DNA from: Helicobacteraceae bacterium
Lineage (GTDB): Bacteria; Campylobacterota; Campylobacteria; Campylobacterales; Sulfurimonadaceae
Direction: 5' to 3'
Assembly: GCA_027056525.1 (NCBI GenBank)
Contig: JALUKO010000147.1
Location: forward strand, 1 to 11,594
Length of the DNA stretch: 11,594 nt
In this document: piece after piece, positions 1 through 6,179 of the stretch
How the letters are laid out: every line of letters starts with the position of its first letter
Position numbering within the stretch: position 1 is the stretch's first letter
Position numbers and translations under genes: made by a program
Notes under the pieces: generated by a model
What the model was told of the DNA's origin: nothing
What the model saw: the letters and a program-made list of their open reading frames with translations, nothing else
Databases searched by the model: none

Positions 1-123
1 AGCAACCGCGCTCTGGTGATGACACCCCCAACAATATGTTTCAAAAACTTTTTTTCCATCAAGCTTTTGAGCTGATAAAATGGAGCAAAAAGTGAGTAAT
101 AAGATAAGATTTTTTTTCATCAT
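1..123 (-). CDS. Exported c-type cytochrome, N-terminal part only (runs off the window)
   Basis: Reading the minus strand from tandem ATG codons at 123 and 120 gives a lysine-rich start, a hydrophobic stretch (NLILLLTFCSILSA) typical of a Sec signal peptide, and then KVFETYCWGCHH, a CxxCH heme c attachment site about 30 residues in. The frame is open to the left edge, so only about 41 residues are visible. AAGG at 130-133 is a plausible ribosome binding site for either ATG; I give the longer form. The protein is probably a periplasmic electron carrier. Lying just downstream of nirS on the same strand, it could be a NirC-like donor or an accessory in heme d1 maturation, but that rests on position only. 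A terminator and about 200 bp separate it from nirS, so it probably has its own promoter. Confidence 0.8.
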   Translation of the reverse strand, partial: MMKKNLILLLTFCSILSAQKLDGKKVFETYCWGCHHQSAVA

Positions 124-194
124 TTTCTACCTTGTAGTACTATTTTAGCTAAAAAAAGCTTGAAGTACAGCTTAAAAACCCCATAATTTGGGAA

Positions 195-223
195 ATTTTA
201 GCATATTGTATAGATAAGTATAA
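195..223 (-). promoter_or_regulatory. Possible extended -10 promoter for the left-edge cytochrome gene
   Basis: On the minus strand TGCTAAAAT (203 down to 195) fits an extended -10 element, TGnTAnAAT. The -35 position, 17 bp further upstream (218-223, TTATAC), is a poor match. It would give a leader of about 65 nt before the ATG at 123. The rest of 124-295 is AT-rich with short AAGCT repeats and no other convincing signal. Confidence 0.3.
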
Positions 224-295
224 TGTAAGAAAAATATAAGTTTAATTTATGTTTCTATTAAGTTTTGCTCTAGAGAAGATTATATAGCGAGAGAG

Positions 296-321
296 AAAAA
301 ATTCTCCTCAAAAGAGGAGAA
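296..321 (-). terminator. Intrinsic terminator downstream of nirS
   Basis: A perfect 8-bp inverted repeat (TTCTCCTC at 302-309 and GAGGAGAA at 314-321) with a 4-base loop is followed, in minus-strand sense, by six T residues (296-301). It starts 8 bp after the nirS stop codon, the expected place for a Rho-independent terminator ending the nor-nir transcript. Confidence 0.85.
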
Positions 322-328
322 AATCAGG

Positions 329-1969
329 TTATGCACCTGGAACTGTTTGTCTATGTTCGATAGAGTAAGTAAAAGTCGGTGTTGTTAAACCTTTGATGTA
401 TTTAACAAATTTACCAGTTTTTGCTTCATAAATACCGATACGACCAGCATTCCACTCTGAGATCATAGTCCAGTGACCATGGTTTGCAGGCTCAGCGTGT
501 AAGATACGAGGAACTATAGCTTTACCATTTTTATCTTTAACAGTAGGTACTTTCCAGCTGTAAAGTACTTTGTGTGTTACAGGGTCTGTAACAGTACCTT
601 TTTTTGTTCCAACTGTAATGATTCTGTCCAACTCAAGAGTTTGTTTATTGATAAGGTGTACTTTATTCCAATTTGTTGGTCCACCAAGAACATTATCTGC
701 CCAAATAAATGGAGTGTGCTCACTTGTACCAACAAATAGTCCACCACCACCGGTTGGAATCTGACGGATAACATCGAAGTTATCATCCCAAATTGTTACT
801 TGACCTAAGTTCATGTTCACCGTAGCACCAAGTTGCTGACCAAGTTCTTCATTATACCAAGATGAACCTTGCCCTGGGTGTGGCTTGGCAGATGGACCGG
901 TATAGATTTTAGTAACTAAAGATTTAGTTTTAAAATCAACAACACCAATTACATCTGAACCTTGAGATGCAATAAAGAGATAACGACCAATCTCTTTGCC
1001 TTCATTTAAGAAACCATCATGAAGAATTTTACCAATGTTTGGAATATCACCAACAATTGGGAATCCCTCTTTTGAATAATCTACTATATAAACATGACCA
1101 CCGTCTTTAAGTGCAAATGCAATGTATGGACCATATGGAGTATCAAAGATACCTGCAACACGAGAAGAGTTTATGTTACCATCAGGATCGATTACGCTTG
1201 ATGTTGGATATACTTTAAGTGGCTCTAATGTCATAGCATCCATAAGGACAGCACCACCCGGAACATAGTTACCGGCCATGATATATTTACCATCCGGTGA
1301 TACTGCCAGACCACGTGATTCTGAACCAACTTGACACTGTGCAACTTTTTGTTGACCCGGAGTGTTAAGATCGAACATAGTTACTAAACCAGAGCGAGAG
1401 ATAGAGTACGCATAACGAGGCTGACGTTTATTGGTTACTGTTACGTGAACAGCAAAACCGGCAGGGTGCTTAGAGAGAACCTTCCCTGTAGTACCATCGA
1501 CAAATGCAACTCTCTCAGCATCTCTTTCTGTTACGAAACATATGTCCGTATTTTTTTTGACGTCTGCAGGAGTTGGATATTTTTTATAAAATTCCATTCT
1601 GTCATTAAGTGGTTTCCATCCCGCTTTTACAGTTTCTAAAGTTAATTGCTTAACTTTTCTACCTTTAAAATGTTGAAGATAATCCACCATTTTATCAGCA
1701 TCAGCTTTAGAAAATTTCTCTTTAAATGGTGGCATTGCAGTTCCGGCTCTACCATTTAAAATAGTGTCTGAGAGAATGTAACTGTTCTTTTTAGCAATTA
1801 CTTTAGGACGTAAATCTGAACCAACACCACCTTCATGATTTGGACCGTGACAACCTTGACATTCCTTCTCAAAAACTTTTTCTACATCCATGTTGGACGT
1901 ACCAGCGAACAAACCTGACGATACAACTGCCACAGCAGCAAGTGACATAACTAAATTATTAAATCTCAT
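329..1969 (-). CDS. nirS: Cytochrome cd1-type nitrite reductase (NirS), divergent d1 pocket
   Basis: A 546-residue periplasmic protein expected to reduce nitrite to NO with electrons from c-type cytochromes. Residues 1-22 form a Sec signal peptide ending in FAG. An N-terminal cytochrome c domain follows, with CQGCH at 37-41 and a likely axial Met79 (AMPPF), then an eight-bladed beta-propeller heme d1 domain from about residue 140 to the end. GFAVH (His175) matches the proximal d1 ligand and PHPGQG (363-368) matches the family PHPGRG. The two distal histidines of Pseudomonas NirS (His327, His369) appear replaced by Gly328 and Asn373. The ATG at 1969 is chosen because AGGAGG lies at 1979-1984 and the signal peptide begins there; the frame stays open to 2065 but that extension has no such support. 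It is the last gene of the nor-nir unit. NirN, a d1-binding paralogue, is the main alternative. Confidence 0.87.
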   Translation of the reverse strand: MRFNNLVMSLAAVAVVSSGLFAGTSNMDVEKVFEKECQGCHGPNHEGGVGSDLRPKVIAKKNSYILSDTILNGRAGTAMPPFKEKFSKADADKMVDYLQHFKGRKVKQLTLETVKAGWKPLNDRMEFYKKYPTPADVKKNTDICFVTERDAERVAFVDGTTGKVLSKHPAGFAVHVTVTNKRQPRYAYSISRSGLVTMFDLNTPGQQKVAQCQVGSESRGLAVSPDGKYIMAGNYVPGGAVLMDAMTLEPLKVYPTSSVIDPDGNINSSRVAGIFDTPYGPYIAFALKDGGHVYIVDYSKEGFPIVGDIPNIGKILHDGFLNEGKEIGRYLFIASQGSDVIGVVDFKTKSLVTKIYTGPSAKPHPGQGSSWYNEELGQQLGATVNMNLGQVTIWDDNFDVIRQIPTGGGGLFVGTSEHTPFIWADNVLGGPTNWNKVHLINKQTLELDRIITVGTKKGTVTDPVTHKVLYSWKVPTVKDKNGKAIVPRILHAEPANHGHWTMISEWNAGRIGIYEAKTGKFVKYIKGLTTPTFTYSIEHRQTVPGA

Positions 1970-1998
1970 TTTATTTTTCCTCCTAAAAATAAGATAAA

Positions 1999-2016
1999 GC
2001 AGGCCCGAGGGCCCGC
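1999..2016 (-). other. GC-rich intercistronic hairpin before nirS
   Basis: In minus-strand sense GCGGGCCCTCGGGCCTGC folds into a 7-bp stem, nearly all G-C with one G-U pair, and a CUCG loop. It starts 4 nt after the stop codon of the 50-aa gene, and its 3' end is 14 nt from the nirS AGGAGG. The downstream sequence is T-rich but broken (TTTATCTTATTTTT), so it could be a partial terminator, an RNA-processing or stability element, or an RNase barrier that sets nirS mRNA level relative to norCB. Confidence 0.65.
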
Positions 2017-2019
2017 CAC

Positions 2020-2172
2020 CTAGTTTTCGTTTTCTAAACGCTTTTTCTCTTGGTAGTAGATCCAAATCATTGGAAGTATAATAACCGTATGAAGAAAAAT
2101 CGTTAATGTTAACGGACCTTGATTCAGCCAGCCAAAAAAGCTTGGCACAACATCTGTGAATGGTTCAAACAT
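2020..2172 (-). CDS. Small single-helix membrane protein between norB and nirS
   Basis: A 50-residue reading frame fills the norB-nirS gap. It begins with ATG at 2172, preceded at 6 nt by AAGGAGA (2179-2185), a ribosome binding site overlapping the norB stop codon. It ends with TAG at 2020-2022. The protein has an amphipathic start (MFEPFTDVVPSFFGWL), one hydrophobic helix at about residues 21-40 (LTLTIFLHTVIILPMIWIYY) and a short charged tail (QEKKRLENEN), so the tail is probably cytoplasmic. I do not recognise a family. The size and one-helix-plus-charged-tail design resemble small subunits of heme-copper oxidases such as CcoQ, so a stabilising or assembly subunit of NorBC is a reasonable guess. 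The strong translation signal and fit into the operon support a real gene. Confidence 0.82.
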   Translation of the reverse strand: MFEPFTDVVPSFFGWLNQGPLTLTIFLHTVIILPMIWIYYQEKKRLENEN

Positions 2173-2183
2173 AATAAATCTCC

Positions 2184-3632
2184 TTATCTTTCATGAACTG
2201 GGTTTTTACCAGTACTTAAGAAATCTTTTGCCAATAGTAAGAAACCTATGAATGTTACAGCACCCATAATAAGTCTCCAGTCCATAGCCTGTGCAAACCA
2301 CATACCGCTTTGACCGTCAAAGTATGCAGCCCATGTAGCACCCATTTGTGCACGAGAGACAAGTACTTGAACATACCCGGCAATAGTAAGGGCAACTGTC
2401 ATACCAACAACACCACCTGTGATCATACTTACAGCCCAAATAGATGATTTTGTATGTTTCATCACTTTAATGCCGTTCGTACCTTGAATAGCGATATACA
2501 TCATACCTACAAGGATAGTTGCATATGCCCCAAAGAACGCTAAGTGTCCGTGAGCAGAAGTAAACTGTGTCCCGTGTGTATAAAGGTTTACTTGCGGTAA
2601 AGTGTGAAAAAATCCCCAAATACCGGCACCTAAGAAGTTACCAAATGCATTAAGAACAAACCATGTAAAGGCAGGTTTATTTTTGATAACTGATCGAACA
2701 TTGTCCTCATCTGTATGTTCGGCATTCATCTCTGCACCTTGAGTTTTACCCCAATCATAAAGTACGTGAATGAACATCGCAACAAGTGGTAATGGTTCTA
2801 ATGCTGAGAACAATGCACCGATTTCCCACCAGTACTCAGGTGTACCGATCCAGAAATAGTGGTGACCTAAACCTAAGATACCTGAACCAAAAAGCATTGC
2901 AACCTCTATCCATAACCACATTTCAACTGTTTTGCGGTGTGCACCGATCATAGTTATAAGACCATAAGCAGCAATGGAACCGACATAAACTTCCCAAGTA
3001 GCTTCAACCCATAAGTGGATTACCCACCACCACCAGTATTGATCAACGGAAATATTGTCTGTAAAGAACATACCGGCTAAGTAAAGACCGGCAAAGGCAA
3101 TCATATCTGCCATAAGTACTGTTACAATACCTGAACGCTTTCCTTTCATACCTGTTAAGAAAAGGTTACCAACGAATCCAAGGGCAACTACAACGATACC
3201 AAAGTCTGCCCAACGAGGAGCCTCGATATATTCACGACCTTCTTGGATAAACCAGATAGTTGTTTCATCTGCCGGTCCAACTTGGATAAACAGATATACT
3301 AAAACAACGACTGCGATAGCAGCAACAAAAATCCAGTAAAGTAATTTACCGATTTTTATACCAACTGTTTCTATTCCTGTTTCATCCGGTAGTAACCAGT
3401 AAACAGCACCAAACATAGCAAAAACCATCCACACAACAAGTGCATTGATATGTAACATTCTCGCAACCGAGAAGTCAAGTACTTCAAATAAGAAACCTGG
3501 CATTACATACTGAATAGCAGCTACAAGACCAAATAGTAACTGTGCGCCAAACAAGATAGCAGCAAAAGTAAAGTACCATGTCGCTAATTGTTTTGATTCA
3601 CTTCCAATTCCTGTTAAGTGATTACTTGCCAT
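2184..3632 (-). CDS. norB: Nitric oxide reductase catalytic subunit NorB
   Basis: A 482-residue, roughly 12-helix inner membrane protein of the heme-copper oxidase superfamily that reduces 2 NO to N2O using electrons from NorC. All key cNOR residues are visible: His61 and His363 for low-spin heme b, His361 for heme b3 (HGHLAFFG), and His206, His257 and His258 plus Glu210 (HLWVEATWE) for the non-heme FeB. Glu214 and Glu279 (SALEPLPL), linked to proton delivery and the active site in Pseudomonas NorB, are also present. There is no fused N-terminal quinol-oxidising domain, so this is the cytochrome c-dependent type. The ATG at 3632 is chosen because AAGGAG (3639-3644) lies 6 nt upstream; the frame stays open to 3674, but that would overlap norC far more. 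The real start overlaps the norC end by 11 bp, implying translational coupling. Confidence 0.96.
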   Translation of the reverse strand: MASNHLTGIGSESKQLATWYFTFAAILFGAQLLFGLVAAIQYVMPGFLFEVLDFSVARMLHINALVVWMVFAMFGAVYWLLPDETGIETVGIKIGKLLYWIFVAAIAVVVLVYLFIQVGPADETTIWFIQEGREYIEAPRWADFGIVVVALGFVGNLFLTGMKGKRSGIVTVLMADMIAFAGLYLAGMFFTDNISVDQYWWWWVIHLWVEATWEVYVGSIAAYGLITMIGAHRKTVEMWLWIEVAMLFGSGILGLGHHYFWIGTPEYWWEIGALFSALEPLPLVAMFIHVLYDWGKTQGAEMNAEHTDEDNVRSVIKNKPAFTWFVLNAFGNFLGAGIWGFFHTLPQVNLYTHGTQFTSAHGHLAFFGAYATILVGMMYIAIQGTNGIKVMKHTKSSIWAVSMITGGVVGMTVALTIAGYVQVLVSRAQMGATWAAYFDGQSGMWFAQAMDWRLIMGAVTFIGFLLLAKDFLSTGKNPVHER

Positions 3633-4308
3633 GGACAGCTCCTTGTATTTTTGCAAAGTTTCTAGGGAAACCATTTGTATCTATTGATGACATATGTTTC
3701 AAAAACGCAACTATACCTTTAGCCTCTTCCGCAGTAATGCCAAGGTTTGGCATCATACGTTCATGAGTTGGGTACTGTGACGGATGTTGTAAGAATTCAG
3801 CCATAGCTTCTTCCTTTGTATCTTTTCCAGTCATAGCCTGCATTGAGCCATTTGGACCCCATGCCGGATCTAGCCAAGCTTTTGTTAAATCTGGTGCATA
3901 ATATGCCCCGTTACCAAGAAGTGTATGACAGTTCATACAGTTTTTAGCTTGAGTTCCCAGCTTACCAAGGTGCAGTAATTCTGCAGCTTCCTCTTCAGAC
4001 CAGTCATCACGTCCAAAGAATGTTTCTTTTTCTTGAAATAAAGACATGCCCTTACCATCATTTCCACCAATGATCGGAACCTCATGTCCTCTTTTTTGAC
4101 TCATTTCATAAGTGATCTTATAATTAATAACAGTAGGTCCTGGAACCCTTTTTGTTACACCATTTTGTAGATCTGCATCATTACCCATTGATATTTGAGC
4201 TGAAGTATCAAATGTCAACCATATTAATAAAACAGATGCAAATCCTGTAACCCATGCCGCTGAACGTTGCCAGAAGCGATTGTCACTCCATACGGATTTA
4301 TTAGCCAC
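3622..4308 (-). CDS. norC: Nitric oxide reductase cytochrome c subunit NorC (long form)
   Basis: A 228-residue membrane-anchored cytochrome c that passes electrons to NorB. One transmembrane helix lies at about residues 14-33, then a periplasmic domain with CMNCH (124-128), the NorC-typical continuation TLLGNGAYYAPDLTKAW, and an axial Met at 185 or 186 (RMMPNLG). NorC of Pseudomonas is about 146 residues; here some 80 additional residues lie between the anchor and the heme site, including GPTVINYKITYE and a conserved-looking GGNDGKGMSLFQ segment. Translation starts at GTG (4306-4308), 5 nt after AGGAGG (4314-4319). It follows the 108-aa gene by 41 bp and overlaps norB. Confidence 0.95.
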   Translation of the reverse strand: MANKSVWSDNRFWQRSAAWVTGFASVLLIWLTFDTSAQISMGNDADLQNGVTKRVPGPTVINYKITYEMSQKRGHEVPIIGGNDGKGMSLFQEKETFFGRDDWSEEEAAELLHLGKLGTQAKNCMNCHTLLGNGAYYAPDLTKAWLDPAWGPNGSMQAMTGKDTKEEAMAEFLQHPSQYPTHERMMPNLGITAEEAKGIVAFLKHMSSIDTNGFPRNFAKIQGAVHGK

Positions 4309-4349
4309 TGTATCCTCCTAATATAAGAGTTGAATTATATACATCATAA

Positions 4350-4676
4350 TCAATGTTCATTTTTTTGATGAACTTGATCTTGCATATAATAGACTGCATG
4401 AGGGAGTAATAAATACCCAATCATTGCGACTACCAAAGCTTTAGCTGTAAAATCACCTACATGCATTAAACTTCCCATTATGTATAAACAATAGCAAGTC
4501 AATAACCAAAACAGATATGCAAAAGGCATCATCCATTTTTTAAGCATTTTAACTTTAACAGCTGTGTATATACCAACATAGAATCCTCCAAATATCAGGA
4601 CAAGTGCAGAAGAGACAAAAATAGGCAAGAAATCATCTAAGGCGATTTCTGGTCTGATTACTGCTGGATCAATCAT
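4350..4676 (-). CDS. Three-helix membrane protein, first gene of the nor-nir operon, function unknown
   Basis: A 108-residue hydrophobic protein I cannot assign to a family. It has a polar N-terminus (MIDPAVIRPEIALDD), predicted helices at about 18-40, 48-68 and 79-98, a basic loop between the first two (KVKMLKKW), and a hydrophilic tail (MQDQVHQKNEH). There is no signal peptide and no heme or metal motif apart from scattered His and Cys (CYC at 61-63). The ATG at 4676 has AAAGGAG (4684-4690) 7 nt upstream. As the promoter-proximal gene directly ahead of norC, it is likely an assembly factor or accessory subunit of the NO reductase, or a small membrane partner for electron transfer. That role is inferred from position only. 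Confidence 0.85.
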   Translation of the reverse strand: MIDPAVIRPEIALDDFLPIFVSSALVLIFGGFYVGIYTAVKVKMLKKWMMPFAYLFWLLTCYCLYIMGSLMHVGDFTAKALVVAMIGYLLLPHAVYYMQDQVHQKNEH

Positions 4677-4719
4677 TTTGTAACTCCTTTATTTGTCATA
4701 ATTTTTCAGAATCATTTGA

Positions 4720-4725
4720 AGTTTA
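4720..4725 (-). promoter_or_regulatory. Candidate -10 element of the nor-nir operon
   Basis: TAAACT (4725 down to 4720) matches TATAAT at four of six positions. The start site would be near 4713, placing the centre of the 4748-4761 operator at about -41.5, the class II position for FNR/CRP-family activators. The leader would be about 37 nt. The spacing is the main support; the hexamer alone is weak. Confidence 0.45.
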
Positions 4726-4747
4726 GTATGTTTTTTTAGAAAATAAC

Positions 4748-4761
4748 TTGACTTACATCAA
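4748..4761 (-). promoter_or_regulatory. FNR/DNR-type operator upstream of the nor-nir operon
   Basis: In minus-strand sense the site reads TTGATGTAAGTCAA, one base off the perfect TTGAT-N4-ATCAA palindrome used by FNR, NNR and DNR regulators. It is the only such site I found in the window and lies 72 bp ahead of the first start codon, in the 225-bp gap before the nor genes. This predicts activation by an NO- or oxygen-responsive CRP/FNR-family regulator. No gene for one is present in the window. Confidence 0.72.
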
Positions 4762-4888
4762 TTGTGAGAATTAATATAAAAGTTTTAAGTTAATTTTATT
4801 ATTAGTGTAACTATTTGACAAAAAAGAGCTTTTTCTAAAATATCACTTAAGTTATAATTATTATGAGGTTTAGAAATATATATGGTAT

Positions 4889-4914
4889 TGAATATAAAAA
4901 ATTATTTATATTCA
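4889..4914 (-). other. AT-only hairpin over the stop codon of the receiver gene
   Basis: A perfect 10-bp inverted repeat (4889-4898 and 4905-4914) with a 6-base loop. The TAA stop codon of the upstream receiver-protein gene lies at 4902-4904, in the loop and nearly at the end of the gene. Apart from a single C-G pair the stem is A-T, and no clean T-tract follows in either direction, so termination is uncertain; a 3'-end stability role is possible. Confidence 0.35.
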
Positions 4915-6086
4915 GTAATTTCTTGAAGGAGTCTATTGAGGTGCAGAGTGAAGTTTTCAGACATTGCACTGTTTTGCGCAGGAGAGTTCTCATATAGAGA
5001 CTGCTTAAATTTCAACGCTTTTGTATTTAAAATATCCGCACCTATGTTTGCGGCTACACCTGCAATGTCAAGTAGTAATATATCTATCTCCTTGAGCTTG
5101 TTGTTCTTAAGCATTTGTGTGATTCTTTGGGGAGCATCAGAATAGCTTTGAACAAATTCGTTGAGTATCTCAGTGTAAAACTCTTTATCTCCCCCACAAA
5201 TACTTAAACCGTCCTCTGTATTTAATTCATTTGTATTCACAGAATCTGTTTTGGAAGAGTCATCAGTATAACTATAGAGTACATCGTATAAAGCATCCAT
5301 TCTTAATGGTTTTTCAAGATACTCTTCCATGCCGGAGTCCATCATTTTTTTGATATCATCCGTAGCAGTATCACCACTTAATGCAATAACGGCAATATGT
5401 TCATAGTTTGGATTTTCTCTGATGAGTTTTGTTGCTTCAAATCCATTCATTTTAGGCATATGTACATCCATTAGCACTAGACTGAAGTTACTGTCATCTT
5501 GTAAAATTTCGAGAGCTTCTACACCGTCATTAGCTATGATATATTCTATACCTGAATCTGCGAGAAGACCACTGATCACCTTTTGGTTAATAATATTGTC
5601 CTCTGCAATTAAAATACGCACCCCACTAAAAATCGTAAAGTCATCTTTTGTTATTTTTGCGTGAGAAGGTACTTCTCTCTTTTTTCTATTTGTTGAGCTA
5701 GTTTTTTCCTGTAGTTTTTGTGAGTCTTTTTCTTTGAGTATAGGCTCTGGAGGTGAAACTTCTGAAATGTCTGCTTTTGTTGCAAGTTTTACATCATTCG
5801 TGGGATGCAATGTGTCTTGTGGTATTTCCTGAGTTGTTGTTTTAGATTTTTTAAAAATAAAAAACAGAAGTAAAAACAGCACAACAGCGCCTAGAATACT
5901 TACTTCTATAATATGCGAATTTATCATACTATATATCTCAGAAGGACAAAAAATATTTGCTGAAGAGTTGTCTGTGTTAATGGCAACAGACTCTAGGCCT
6001 TCAAAGGAGATATCACTTGCACCAAGCGCTTGAAAGTGAAGAAAAACCAAGAAAAAGATGAAAAACACAGACCATTTTATTTTCAT
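4902..6086 (-). CDS. Membrane-anchored receiver protein with degenerate HPt domain
   Basis: 394 residues. A signal peptide (1-23, ending ALGA) is followed by a short extracytoplasmic segment, a transmembrane helix at about 60-78, a hydrophilic K/E/T-rich linker to about 150, a receiver domain (156-275) and an HPt-like helical domain (about 295-394). The receiver is intact: acidic pair Glu162-Asp163, phospho-acceptor Asp207 (LMDVHMP), Ser237 and Lys259 (EKPL). In the HPt-like domain the family motif HxLKGxAxNIGA reads LDIAGVAANIGA (339-350), with Leu339 where the phosphorylated His should be. The domain order matches the C-terminal end of a hybrid sensor kinase, but HisKA and ATPase domains are absent. 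It may be a phosphate sink, a phosphorylation-dependent membrane scaffold or a degraded hybrid kinase. The ATG at 6086 has only a weak ribosome binding site. Target pathway unknown. Confidence 0.85.
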   Translation of the reverse strand: MKIKWSVFFIFFLVFLHFQALGASDISFEGLESVAINTDNSSANIFCPSEIYSMINSHIIEVSILGAVVLFLLLFFIFKKSKTTTQEIPQDTLHPTNDVKLATKADISEVSPPEPILKEKDSQKLQEKTSSTNRKKREVPSHAKITKDDFTIFSGVRILIAEDNIINQKVISGLLADSGIEYIIANDGVEALEILQDDSNFSLVLMDVHMPKMNGFEATKLIRENPNYEHIAVIALSGDTATDDIKKMMDSGMEEYLEKPLRMDALYDVLYSYTDDSSKTDSVNTNELNTEDGLSICGGDKEFYTEILNEFVQSYSDAPQRITQMLKNNKLKEIDILLLDIAGVAANIGADILNTKALKFKQSLYENSPAQNSAMSENFTLHLNRLLQEITEYK

Positions 6087-6106
6087 ATCAGCTACTTTTT
6101 TTCTTT

Positions 6107-6112
6107 ATCATA
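6107..6112 (-). promoter_or_regulatory. Possible -10 element for the receiver-protein gene
   Basis: TATGAT (6112 down to 6107) matches five of six -10 positions and would give a short leader of about 14 nt before the ATG at 6086. No good -35 is seen at 17 bp; TTGTAA lies at a 19-bp spacing (6132-6137). Confidence 0.25.
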
Positions 6113-6145
6113 CACTATTAAAAATTAAATTTTACAAAATTAATG

Positions 6146-6151
6146 TATAAT
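6146..6151 (+). promoter_or_regulatory. -10 element for the rsmH operon
   Basis: A perfect TATAAT 28 bp ahead of the rsmH start, in a highly AT-rich 93-bp divergent gap. No clear -35 hexamer is seen at 16-18 bp, which is common for Campylobacterota housekeeping promoters. Confidence 0.6.
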
Positions 6152-6179
6152 CTATTAAAAATAACTTTAAAGGTTTTGA

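Noticed and set aside
179..192. Short CCCC/GGG hairpin with a following T-run on the minus strand
   Set aside because: The stem is only 3-4 bp and it lies upstream of a start codon with no gene to terminate; nirS already has a strong terminator at 296-321.
219..224. Plus-strand TATAAT near the left edge
   Set aside because: It would fire into the 3' end of nirS in antisense with no -35 and no plus-strand gene; such hexamers are frequent in AT-rich gaps.
1970..2065. N-terminal extension of the nirS frame by 32 codons
   Set aside because: The extension lacks a ribosome binding site, runs through the GC-rich hairpin and the end of the small gene, and would bury the signal peptide. AGGAGG just before the ATG at 1969 decides the start.
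3633..3674. Longer norB start at 3674
   Set aside because: It would overlap norC by over 50 bp and lacks a ribosome binding site, while AAGGAG sits 6 nt before the ATG at 3632.
4820..4836. A-rich/T-rich hairpin as terminator of the receiver gene
   Set aside because: The stem is about five A-T pairs around a 4-base loop, too weak to claim termination.
4936..5145. Plus-strand open frame opposite the receiver-protein gene
   Set aside because: It lies wholly antisense to a well-supported coding frame with recognisable domains and shows no family features; other antisense frames over nirS, norB and the RND gene were dropped for the same reason.
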